From the NCBI GenBank assembly GCA_001949185.1, contig BDGG01000001.1:7514149-7578148 (forward strand): 64,000 bases of DNA, read 5' to 3'. The position numbers were made by a program, and so were the translations under genes. Under the pieces are notes generated by a model. It saw only the letters and a program-made list of their open reading frames with translations. It was not told the DNA's origin and made no database searches. Below, in pieces: positions 22,819 through 33,282 of this stretch. Each line of letters starts with the position of its first letter. Position 1 is the stretch's first letter. This DNA comes from Ramazzottius varieornatus. Taxonomy: Eukaryota > Tardigrada > Eutardigrada > Parachela > Ramazzottiidae.

Positions 22819-23267
22819 TTAAATTCCGCAGGTCTTCTTTCTCTGACATCCTTTCAGCCATATTCCCGTTGAGAAGAAGTCCTTCTCGCAGTACCAGCCC
22901 TGTAGGAAGAAAGTTTCGCTTCATACGACTGTCGCGAATACATAAAAAAGGATGTTCAAGCGATGCCTACCGACTGCAAAGCTCTTGATGCCTGAAGTGC
23001 ACTTCCACAAGCAGCACAACACGGTTCCCAGCTCTGTCCAGAGGGGCATCCATTAACCTTTGCGTCCATGTTGTTTCCGGCACCACCTGAAACGTAGCGA
23101 TCACTTCCACAAGCGGCCCCACGAGGCGCGGCGCTAGTTGTATGGACCATCAAGGCAAAAAAAAGATCTTTAACGGAGGAGATACTCCAGTCAGAGAACC
23201 TCGCTCGAAAAATAAAGACGTTAGAAAGATGAGACTGAAGGTTTACTGCCTTCGTGGACATTGTCAT
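22819..23267 (-). CDS. Small secreted cysteine-rich protein, paralog 2
   Basis: Exon 2 (22899-22819) is unambiguous: GWYCEKDFFSTGIWLKGC then a short basic end. Exon 1 ends at 22971 (donor TCG|GTAGGC, phase 0) and contains GAACGSDRYVSGG, NNMDAKVNG and SWEPCCAACGSALQ, aligning cysteine by cysteine with paralog 1. The N-terminus is unsure. A hydrophobic run DLFFALMVHTTSAA before the first Cys looks like a signal peptide, but the only upstream in-frame ATGs (23267, 23261) would add about 30 odd residues, so a separate first exon is possible. The pair shares strand, intron position and intron phase. Confidence 0.7.
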
Positions 23268-23544
23268 GACGGAACGAAGCACAACTTAAACTGACGTAAT
23301 TTCAAATTTGGTTTATCCAGATGTACCTCGCTCAGACTTAGATCTACTTCAAAAATAAGTGTAAAATATCGAAAAAGACTTTCGTATAAAGGATAAAACT
23401 ATCGCCCGATGAGACATTCATATTATCGAATCAGACTAATCTAGCCTTTTGTGAAATATTGTCCAATGTACAATACTTCAAGAAGTTCGAAATGCAAAGA
23501 GTTTCGTAGTATCTGATTCTGTGGCTGATATGTAAAATAGCATT

Positions 23545-26500
23545 TCAGTCGGAATCGCTATCAACCGACATATTCCTTCCATCTCGGTTCAGTCCGCGGA
23601 TGTGCACGTACTGTACGGCCTTCTCCACAGGAGCTAACAACGAATTCTCGCTGGGTTTCCACGGCGTCGCGAACATTCCTTCCAGTTCTTCGATCGACTT
23701 CCCTTTGGTTTCGGGCAGAAGGAACAGAATGAAGAAAAGACCCAGCGCTGCTATTACGGCGTACATCCAGAAAATACCTATGATTTCACGAGGAAGTAAA
23801 TCCAGTTCCGGTTCAAGAATTAAACTACGCACCGTGTTTAGCAATGTCGGAAAAAGCTTACCATATTTCGGCATGACTTCAATAAACAACAAAAACGTGG
23901 ACCCGACCAGCAGGCTACAAAAAAAGTTGACGGCACTCGCTAGTGCAAAGCCAGCGTGACGGAACTTGGATGGGTAGATCTCGCTGTTGACGGTCCACGG
24001 CATTGTCCCCATACCTTCGAAGAGAAGAACCAACGATTAGTATAAGGGTATACAAAATAGAATGGTAGACGGTGCGCTGATACCTTGGCCGTAGAAGACG
24101 AGGTACAGCATGAGACCCATTAGCGGGACCCAGGTGAACCAGCTCGGGCAGTGGTCATACGTCCAGTGAAGGTTCAGGTCGGAAGCGCCAGTCATGTTGG
24201 CGCAGCGACCCTCAATGGCGTGCGAGATATCTAATGGCGAGGGCCGGACTTGCGAACAGGAACCTTGGATGGCAGACGAGTCGTCACCGAGAACGTAGCA
24301 GTATCCACAAGAAACGTCTTCCACGCAGGCCTCACACGTCCTACAATTGATTCAGTAAAAGAACTCAGGTTCTATGTCCGCCAAATCTGCTACCCAAAAA
24401 CGGGGGCCCCGCAAGCAAACTCGATCAGGCCGTTCTCGTGAGTGGCGCACTTTGTCGGTATTTCCAACAGAATTTATGCGCAACTTTGGAAAACGGTCTG
24501 GTTGAGCTCGTTTACAGAGTGCCCAAATATCCGTGATGAACTGTTAACTGGGTAGGCTTACAAGTAAGGATGACAGACGCCGGTGTCTTCGCTAGACACA
24601 TGTTTTTCTTCGTACGTGACAAGTGGAGTGTTCAAAGTGGTCAGTTGAAACCCGATGGCCATGATCACGAGTCCGACGAGAACCCCTAGAATGGCACTTT
24701 TGTCGATCCCTTCACTCTGCTTACGAGTGAATAAAGTTTATTATCTATTTTTCGTACCTAGAAGACTGAAAAGTGTGAGCGGACGTCGTCCAATCCTTTC
24801 TACCAAACCGAGACCGATCAGCGTAGCTAGCAGGTTGATGGCGAAGACCAGGGAGGAGATCCAGATGACTACCGTGGTGTCACGGACACCGGCCAGCTGA
24901 ATAATGGTCGCGCTGTAATATCTGAAAAAGACCAACAGCAATTTTGGAAAAAATCTACCGAGGAATAGCTTCTCCACACTAGTGCCTGTTTACACCATCA
25001 AGATCGGTAAAAAAATAGGCACGATATTTCAAAAGCAAAACACCAGAAATTTTCGCCCAAGTTTTATGTATTTTTCGCTTACATCACAATGTTGGTGCCG
25101 ATAAGCTGTTGAACCATGTGAAGGCCGCAGCCGACTACCAAGGCTCGCCGTAATCCCGGCTGCCGAATCAGTTCTCTCCAGATCGATGAGGAGTCTGCAA
25201 GGACAAAGAGGAAGAGTTCGGGACCTTTGTCAGGGATTTACGCTCGAACAAATGCATACAACTGCTACTTGAAGATTGCGACAAGCATCTGAATGAGGCG
25301 ACATGCCACACTTGCCTGGTGTTCCCGCCCGCACTTGCTCGTCAATCGACACCCTTTCCACATCGAATTCCTCATTGACATCAGCTCCTCGATCACGTAT
25401 GGCTCGTAATGCGGCACGCGCCTCCTCGTAACGTCCATTCTTGATGAGCCAACGTGGGCTCTCCGGCATGAAGACGAACCCGGAGAATTGGATCAATGCC
25501 GGAATAGTGCCGACCCCGAACATGTACCTGGACCAAACCAGCCGTAATGAGAAATAATGTGGAACAGTGAAGGCAGGGAACGATGGCGAACCTCCAGCCG
25601 CTTTCTGAAGCGTAAGCGAAGACCCCATCAACCAGGGCGGCGACAAGTTGTCCAGCAGCAATCAAGCAGACTGTTCCGGTTATCAGTCTTCCACGGAGCC
25701 TGTCCGGCCCGATATCGGTTATGTACAGTGGAATCGTTGTGGTGAAAAGACCTGAAATTACGGTATAATCATGACCCAATTGTAGAAAAAGGTTGTAATC
25801 TAAGTCGGTCCCATACTTGTCGTAATAGAGAAGCTGCACTTTGCGCAGATGGTTTGAACAAACGAGAACTAAGTAATTTTGAAAATCGAAGTTTATAAAA
25901 GCATTCGCTAGAAGCTTTGAGAAGTTGCACAACGCGGACGAGTTTGAGAAAAACGATGGGACAAACGACCGCTGCTGGTCATGGTGGTTTGTTCGGCAGT
26001 AATTAGCCCACCAAGTTAAAAAAGATCCGGCTCAAATGCAAATCGGATTGTCCGGAGTGGAGGCCCTGTGTTGCCCGGGCACCGATTACGCTTCCCAGTG
26101 CTTCGGGCCAGCCAGAGCACTACTGACGGCAATTCGTTCATGTTTGAAATCTACGGGTGATTTTCTTCGTGATTCACGAACGAAGCTCCCCTTCGTTTCG
26201 TGAATCGCGAGGCGAGTTACAAATCTTGAATGTTTAAACTTTTCTAAATGCAATCGTTTTGTCCAAACTGTCGTTTGTTCAAACCATCTGTGCAAAGTGC
26301 AACTTCTCTAATATCCTGTCATGCCAAGTTCAAAACATGAAAGGAGTTATAGTTAATCTAATCCAGCGTTCATTTTCCCCGATGGGACCAGTACTGCAGT
26401 TTCGGGATTGACCCCCGATTTTTTTGTCGTTCAATGGTTTACCAGTGAAAACAGACTTGTTATCCGGCGATGAAAGATTTTGAACCCGAAGACCCCGTTT

Positions 26501-27968
26501 GAAAGGTTCCTGCACTCTGGTTGTTTCACTGTGAAGCTCCTCGAACTGCACTGAAGCAGATCACTGAAAACCTGATGTCAGCCATTAGAAAGGGCCTATT
26601 TGATACGGGTCGCTCTCCCACCGATTTAATCTAATGTAACGACCCACGCAACAATTTTTCATGCTCCAGTAATGGCTTTCGCTCTCACGACGTCGGGTCT
26701 CCAGCTTCCGTGTACGCACTTAAGTTTAAAGCAATCCCACATTCGATCCCGCTTCCTTGTTACTGCTGTACATGCGAGTTCTCCCCAAGTCTCACCATCC
26801 GCTTTAATGGCGCGCTAACGAGACATTCATCCTCCTTTTCCGTATTTCAAAATGGAGTTATCCTCCCTAGACCTTAAAGTTTCATTTCCGGTGCAACGCG
26901 CGTGCTGCATGCCTATCCAACGTTGAACATATCGGTTTTTTTAGGGATTATCTCGATGTGCCCTGTGAGGAAGGACGAATTGATTCTGCGAATAGCAGTG
27001 TACTTATCAACCTACGGGAGATCAAACTGTTGGACCAAACTGTTTGCTCAAGTGACGCACGCTACCAGACAATACCACCGAAAAGTGCGTCACTTGGAAT
27101 AATGACCTGCTCGAGTTTGTTCGCTGACCTCTGTGATCCCATATAAAGGGAAAGACAAACTTCAAATTCAGACTCCTCGCTCAGACAGATCTGTTTTCCC
27201 TTTAGACGAATGCAGAATTCCCTGCCGAGTTTGAAGGTGAGGGAAAATCGATGCCCGAAAGTTTTTTGATATGAGACTGGTGCACGACAAGGAGCGCTGA
27301 ACAACGAGGTTCGCCCACTTGCGTGCTATAAAATATCACGGTCTAGTGGAAAAGAAAACCATTTATCGCAATTTCGATCCGTTCACCATACATCGTTACA
27401 TCCCTGTCTCCTTCCAGTCCGATCCATAAACTTCAAGACTGTAAATATTTGACAGAGAGGACATAACACAATCAATAACCGTAAGAGCTTCCCACAGAGG
27501 ACCCTTTCACGTTTCTTTTGTTAATCTGACTGACATTTTTTCCATCCACTTTAGAAGGATCCGAGCGCGAAACTCACCAATTGCGATCCCCACCACGACT
27601 CGTCCAGCCAGCAGCTGCGTCACGTTGTTCGCCGAAGCTGTGAGGATGGAGGACATTGCATAGACGAAGCTGGCGCAAAGCATGACCGGCTTCCGTCCGA
27701 AGCGTTCAGCCAAGAACCCGGCAACGAGGCAGAAGATCCCCGCTGCTGTGATGGTCGCACTGACCAACGCACTCTGCCAACCATGGTTTAAAGAAAAATC
27801 CTCCTTGAGAAAGATCAAAGCGCAGGAAAGGTTCCCGCCATCGAATCCAACAAGGAAACTTCCGATACCGGTAAAGAAAACTAAAAGATAAATGAACTTT
27901 GAAAATACACGAAGAGGAACCCTGTCGACGTGCAGGTGTTCCTCGTCCGAGTCTTCATCAGCCGCCAT
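23545..27968 (-). CDS. SLC2A13: Proton/myo-inositol cotransporter-like sugar transporter (SLC2A13/HMIT type)
   Basis: Nine minus-strand exons, 27968-27578, 25751-25592, 25527-25316, 25194-25083, 24921-24758, 24709-24562, 24340-24084, 24014-23862 and 23777-23545, have every phase closing to 609 residues. Family marks are AERFGRKPVML, PLYITDIGPDRLRGRL, FMPESPRWLI, VERIGRRPLTL, GMGTMPWTVNSEIYP and FLLPETKGKSIEELE. The long cysteine-rich extracellular loop between helices 9 and 10 (exons 6-7, TCEACVEDVSCGYC) is the distinctive feature of HMIT among SLC2 proteins. Expected role: plasma-membrane proton-coupled myo-inositol uptake. Intron 3 has a GC donor (CCAG|GCAAGT). Intron 1 (1.8 kb) holds a foldback repeat and a separate palindrome. 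Confidence 0.93.
24410..24523. repeat. Foldback element, diverged, SLC2A13 intron 6
   Basis: GCAAACTCGATCAGGCCGTT ... GAGTGGCGCAC, loop TCGGTATTTCCAAC, then TGCGCAACTTTGG and AACGGTCTGGTTGAGCTCG. Confidence 0.7.
26160..26215. repeat. Short palindrome in SLC2A13 intron 1
   Basis: CTTCGTGATTCACGAACGAA is followed after about 8 bases by its near inverse (TTCGTTTCGTGAATCGCGAG). It is unrelated to the main foldback family and its origin is unknown. Confidence 0.5.
27014..27132. repeat. Foldback element, SLC2A13 intron 1
   Basis: AAACTGTTTGCTCAAGTGAC, CGCACGC ... AAGTGCGTCACTTGG, ending CTCGAGTTTGTTCGCTGACC. Confidence 0.75.
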
Positions 27969-28891
27969 GGTTAAATTTCAGCGTGGCACACAGCGAAGCG
28001 CGGATCGTAACGTTAGCAAGAATGGCGAACGTGTCCAAGAAGAAAAGGGAATCGTTTCGACTGACATGAAGTGCGGAGAGTGAGAAAGAGGGCCATGCGA
28101 AGCCTACAGGCTGTACAACAGCTGCAGATCAGTGGCTGGCTAGAACCACAAAAGATTTCACTATGGTGAGCCACCATGTACATTCCTCCTACCGTCAGTA
28201 TGGCAGATTCAAATAGAAAACCAGATTTTGCACGACTGTGACGTGACGACAAGTGAGCTGGTTTTTCTTCTGTATCAATGACTCAAGCAAATGGTCCCTA
28301 CAGCCAACCATAAACATGTTCTTCATTGATTTTCCATCGATGTTGTAACATGGGATGAGGGACTTGACTTGAAAGGGAAGAAAGTACTCCAAGTACATTT
28401 TGCTGCCTTGGCTTTTTCCCTCTTGTCGTAGTAGAGCTTGATATCAGCTTATCTTTCAGCGAAAAGGCATGCACACATCAGTTCAGGGACAGGAAGACCA
28501 ATCAGACACGCAAAGTTGATCAACATGCATGACGTCGATAAGGAGGCCGCGCAAGTCCTGTATAACCATTTTGCCGAACTCAACCGGAAATGCCCGAACC
28601 CGAGACCCCGAACCAATCACCAAAGCTCGACGCTCCTGCTCTACTTACAGCACTCTGCATAATTTGTGTCACTCAGATCTGACAGAATCACGCGGTGCCC
28701 GACTCGTTCACATGTCAAGGCTCTTCACAAAATTAATCCAGATAAAGTAACAATCACCGTCATGAAAAACCCTTCAGCTGACATTGAAACGGAAACCTAA
28801 TTTCAAGATATTCACTGAAAAAAAATCATGAAATGGTAAAGAAACGCTTTGGCCCTCCGTCCAACGGAAAAACGATCAGAACAAGCTGAAT
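27969..28891. other. Spacer between SLC2A13 and ENDOV
   Basis: Upstream flank of the sugar transporter and 3' flank of ENDOV, both on the minus strand. I see no gene or repeat that I can support. Confidence 0.35.
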
Positions 28892-30489
28892 TTAATATCT
28901 ATGAATTGTATCTTTGTGGTTTGGTTCCTCGGGCTCCCCAACACACGATGGAAGGTCAGTAACACCCCCACCACAATCAGTACCATCGCCTAAAATTGTC
29001 CCACCACTGGCAATTATTCGTCTTGAATAGAGATCAGCCTGCGCACCGGAGAGCGAACATTAATTCAAGGCGCTGGTCGGCATTGCCAACAACAGGTTCA
29101 ACCTCATAAACGAATCGGAAGTGTTGATTATCATACCGGATTATTATTATCTTACTCTAATCATCCCGATGGCTTTTCGCGCGTCCACAATAGACAGCTT
29201 ACCTGCCTGATGGGTTCCGGAATGCGGTATTTGGAGCAGAGCTTAACGACCCAAACGGCAGTGTCCAGGTCGATGTTGCTTCCGACCGAAACGTAGACAG
29301 GCTTGCCGGAATTCTTGGATAGACGAACCGCCTACAAAAATGAAAACGTTTTCCAGCTTCCCACTCGTTCGACCTAAGTCAACTAACTTATCAGGGACCA
29401 TTAGAATTTAGCCAAAGTTTACTGTGGCTGTTGCCAAATGTTAACGCAGTGGTCAGTTGGACGGACCTTTCCTACGATTTTTCCGTCGTGTTCGAGATCA
29501 ACCATATCATCGGTGATCCCTGCAGATAGCCTACCCTAAAACCTCGGAAAGCATTTATTGTTCCATCAATGCACCATTCTATTCTCATCAGGTACTCACA
29601 CGGATGTTGTCTTCGAAAGACGCTTCCCATTTGGGAAGCCGGTAAAAATTCTTCGCAACTCCAACACAGGGCATCTTTTCTTTCACACCCACATGACACG
29701 CTGAACCACAACCTACAGAAGACAGCAGTAAAGATTCTCTGTCAGTTCCCTTCCCATGCTCTCTCTTTCTGGATAAATACCTCGTGGGTGCAATATACCA
29801 TTACCGTCCACCAGTAGAACCTACTCCACGAGAGAAAAAAACACCGGGGTTAAAGACTGAGCGCTCGCGACCGGGAACGAATTACTATTGTCTACCTGAG
29901 GCTTGAATTGTTCCGGACATTGTTTCCGCATCCTTTCCAGCACCCGTCCCATCAGAGGATATTCCCGAGCACCGAGGTAACCCGGGACGTAAGGCACGTT
30001 GACGCGATCAGTTATGAAATCTTTGTACACAACCTACCGAAACCGGAAGTCAGAATGCACGTCATATCCAAGGAATATCTATCAAGAAAACTGCTCGTAC
30101 CTTAAGTGAAGGTAGCTCAGTCACCACAAGAGCAGCGCAGGCTCTCTTCTGGTCATCTTTTGGACAAGATAGGTCCAGTCCTCCGACATAACGTAGTACC
30201 GACCAGTCTGCATATACGGGGTTGGTCCACGGGCTCGAAGAGGTAGCGGCACGTCGAAGCCGCTGCCAGGACTGCGTGTTCTGTTCGCTGATGCACTCTT
30301 TGAGCAGGCACTGCTCGCTGAATTCAGACAACACCAAGGTTCCGATCAGGCTAGCGCACGCAAGGTAAAGGGTTGAAGCCAGTGCGGAGGTATTATCGAG
30401 TCTTACCTAGCAAAATCCTTCAGCATATCGGGGGAGACAGCGAGATCCGGATTTTGCGCAGACGAATCATCCTTCGATGAATCGGTCAT
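28892..30489 (-). CDS. ENDOV: Endonuclease V
   Basis: Eight minus-strand exons, 30489-30407, 30317-30101, 30033-29896, 29820-29781, 29712-29600, 29535-29467, 29331-29203 and 29038-28892, close to 311 residues. Conserved blocks are YVGGLDLSC (metal-binding Asp), VPYVPGYLGARE (catalytic Glu), VLLVDGNGILHPRG (Asp), CGSACHVGVKEKMPCVGVAK, KPVYVSVGSNIDL and YRIPEPIRQADLYSRRI. Animal ENDOV cleaves inosine-containing RNA one base 3' of the inosine. All the usual active-site positions I can check are kept, so activity is expected. Introns are mostly 60-130 bases. The start is the first ATG; the reading frame stays open upstream but has no other ATG. It is transcribed divergently from FBXO31 with about 500 bases between starts. 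Confidence 0.93.
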
Positions 30490-30994
30490 TCCCCATAAGC
30501 GCTGTGGATATTGACACCGATCTTCCAAAGACAGCCCAGGTTCGCGGCAAGGTGGAAGTCCAAACGCTAGAAAAGGAAGAGCTTGAAGAAAATGACTGAA
30601 AGTCTAAAACTAATAAAAAAATGAAACCAAAACAACTGATGTTAGATAGGTGGCGCGACGTCGCTTCAGCGCATCAGCTGACGTCCGACCAAACCTTCCT
30701 GCCGACTCCCACCCAGGACTTGGATACCAATCAAGTAATCAGCTGATCACAGCTCTTACGTCATGCTCTTAGAGCGCTCCCAACCTCCCTTTTACAGTAT
30801 GCCAAAGGCAAACACGGAAAATTAAATAAAATTAATCTGGGAATAGGATTTATCCATTTCTTCCAGATCCGAACTCCGAATTCCGTCCTCGTCAAGAATC
30901 AAAGTCGAAGCCTTCTTCTTCCAGGGCCGAAGTTTGGCACACCGTTCCGCGCATCAAGTACCGTGTGCTTCAGTTGACAATACTCAAGGTGAAA
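30490..30994. promoter_or_regulatory. Divergent ENDOV-FBXO31 promoter region
   Basis: 505 bases separate the two start codons. The stretch contains GCTGACGTCC near 30678 and TTACGTCATGC near 30758, both CRE half-site-like, and repeated CAGCTGA motifs. No TATA box is obvious. A shared bidirectional promoter is inferred from spacing only. Confidence 0.4.
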
Positions 30995-32772
30995 ATGGAG
31001 GAAGCTTCGGGAGACAGCATAGTTGCCAGTACCGCATACCCTACTGATCCGATCGCAGCCTCGAAAGTTATGGAGGCGATGGAAATCGACGAGATCGATG
31101 CAGTGTCCACGGACAGCAACTTTTTCTCTGGCCTTCCCGTTGAAGTGCTGCATCGTCTTCTAACGGAATACGTCGGTCCGTCCGGTGTGGCCAAGCTTGC
31201 CTCTTTGAGCAAGTCCATGCTTCAGATCTGCAAGAACTACCGTCTGTGGAGAGAATTCTGCCGGAAGGAACTGAGAGTCAAACTGAAAGACTTGGAAGTT
31301 CCGTACAAGTACAGCTTCGACCGCGAAGGTACCAACTACCGACATCGCCATAAATTCGATTACGGATTGAATATTTGGCACAAAAGCATGGCTTCCGAAC
31401 GCATACATGACGTCACGGATAAAACCGACTTATCAATTTTATTTCGTTGCGTCGTGCGCCAGTGGAACGTTTATTGGTTCAAGTGGCTTTTTCTTTCTAG
31501 GCGGAAATGAGTTCCCTGACTTCAAACGCTGCGCTCCATCTTCCTACTTCGATGTCTACACGAAAGTCATCTACCCTTTCCGAGGTCTCCTCGACTTCGC
31601 AATGGTTTCTCACGCGACACACTACGGAGAGATAGTGACGCTGAGCTACAAGAACGGAGTGGTGAAGGGTGAAATGTGGTTCTTGCCCAAAGTTATAACA
31701 GACCCAATGGTTTCTACCTGGGACTTCTTCGCCTTCATAGACGAGAAAACCAATAAGCTAACTGTCCACTCCTTCTTCGCCAACAACCAGGCGGAACCTG
31801 TGGAGGAGAAATGGAGACATTCAGTGAAGATTGTGGACGAACCGCAAGAGACCCAGAAGATCTTCCTTGGCATGCGACGACACGAAGACGATGAAGGGTA
31901 CCAAACTCATTCAGCGGTCCCTGGAAAAACAATTTCGTAACAGAGGTTGTCTTACAGGCCAAGAAGGAAGTTGTTGCAGTTCCTTCACATTAGAGGTGTA
32001 TCCTGGCCAGGACAAGCAGGCATGGGCGGGATAGATCCCGGTCCCGACATTTTCTGGCACCATCGAGGTCTGTACAAAATCCATGCGCTTCTGTCGACTG
32101 TCCGTCCCTTTGATTTCGCTGATGGAAACCACTTCAAACGCATTCGGGACTTACCGGGCAAGACAGTGCCGACTGTTCTCAAGGACATTCTTCCGCTGGG
32201 ACTGTTCAAAGGCTCTTATGGCGTTCACGGAAACGAACTTGTTCGGGTAATAACTTCTCGCAGTATCCCTATTTTCAATAAGATCAATTGAACACGGTAA
32301 GATATTTTTCCAGATGTGGCTTGAACAGGACAATGAAGATGTCCGCATAACAGGCACTAAGATGACAGGGGACCCCAACGTGCCATCGGGCAAGAACACC
32401 TTCTACTTCAGCCTGAAGAAAGCAGTCATGATGGAAGCAACTCATCAAGCCGACGTTGAGTTCCTCGAAGCTCTGGAAGCCGACGGACCTTTTTTAGAGG
32501 CTGGGCCTGGACAGACACAATCCTTCCGGGTCCCCGATGGTGGCGGATTTGAAGACCGCTTCGACGCAAGAGCCCTGCCCCCGCACTGCACGCTGCGCCT
32601 CGTGGGCCATGCTACGGTGGCCGGCACGAACTTCACCAATGCCCAGAGCATTATAGCGCATTTGATAGTTTTAAGTAAAACGAGTTTCGTAGTTTTGTGG
32701 TTGAGTGGACTCGACTCGGCGACGCTTTTTGAGAAGATGTCTGATTCCGATCCTTTCACTCGATTTTTGTGA
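30995..32772 (+). CDS. FBXO31: F-box protein, FBXO31-like
   Basis: Four exons, 30995-31328, 31501-31897, 31958-32246 and 32314-32772, close to 492 residues. The F-box lies at about residues 48-90 (FSGLPVEVLHRLLTEYVG ... WREFCRKEL). The C-terminal region carries the FBXO31-specific run GLFKGSYGVHGNELV, then TGTKMTGDPNVPSGKNTF and a final beta-rich block (IIAHLIVLSKTSFVVLWLSG). FBXO31 is the substrate receptor of an SCF ubiquitin ligase; vertebrate targets include cyclin D1 and proteins with C-terminal amides. Exon 1's end is the weakest point: the donor GAAG|GTACCA at 31329 gives the right phase, but the frame stays open to about 31440. TBCK follows on the same strand about 500 bases on. Confidence 0.87.
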
Positions 32773-33282
32773 GTCATTTTTCCGTCTTGGTGGCTCGTAC
32801 AGTTTGTACATAGTTTTCTTACCGGTCGGATGTTTTCGTCCATTCTTTATTTTCCAGTGCACGAGTTAATCTTGTCTCGAATTTTGAACGGGAAGTAGCG
32901 GAAGACTGGGTATCACGAACCAGAGTATTGCCGGACTACGTATATCTTGAGTGCTGCTTCTAGACCAACGATCGTTCTTTCGCTTCTCGTTTTGAAATGG
33001 TCTACTCTGCGGCAAGTATCGTTCACTCGTTGACGATTGTAGGACATTTGAACGTCGAAGTATGAAGTCCGAGCTCTAATGAACGACGCCGAAAGTTCGA
33101 CAGCTGTGGTGAGTTTGTGCGCCTAGGGGGGAGACGAGTGGTCCGGGGGTCAGTTTTCACTTCCGGTGGTGTTCTCCTGTATTCTTCCGGTAATGGTATC
33201 CTTCTGCCTCTTCTTCGATCTTCCTCCGTCTCACTTGGTATACAAGTGCAGTTGGGTATCGGCCGCATACTGCGTTGATGGA

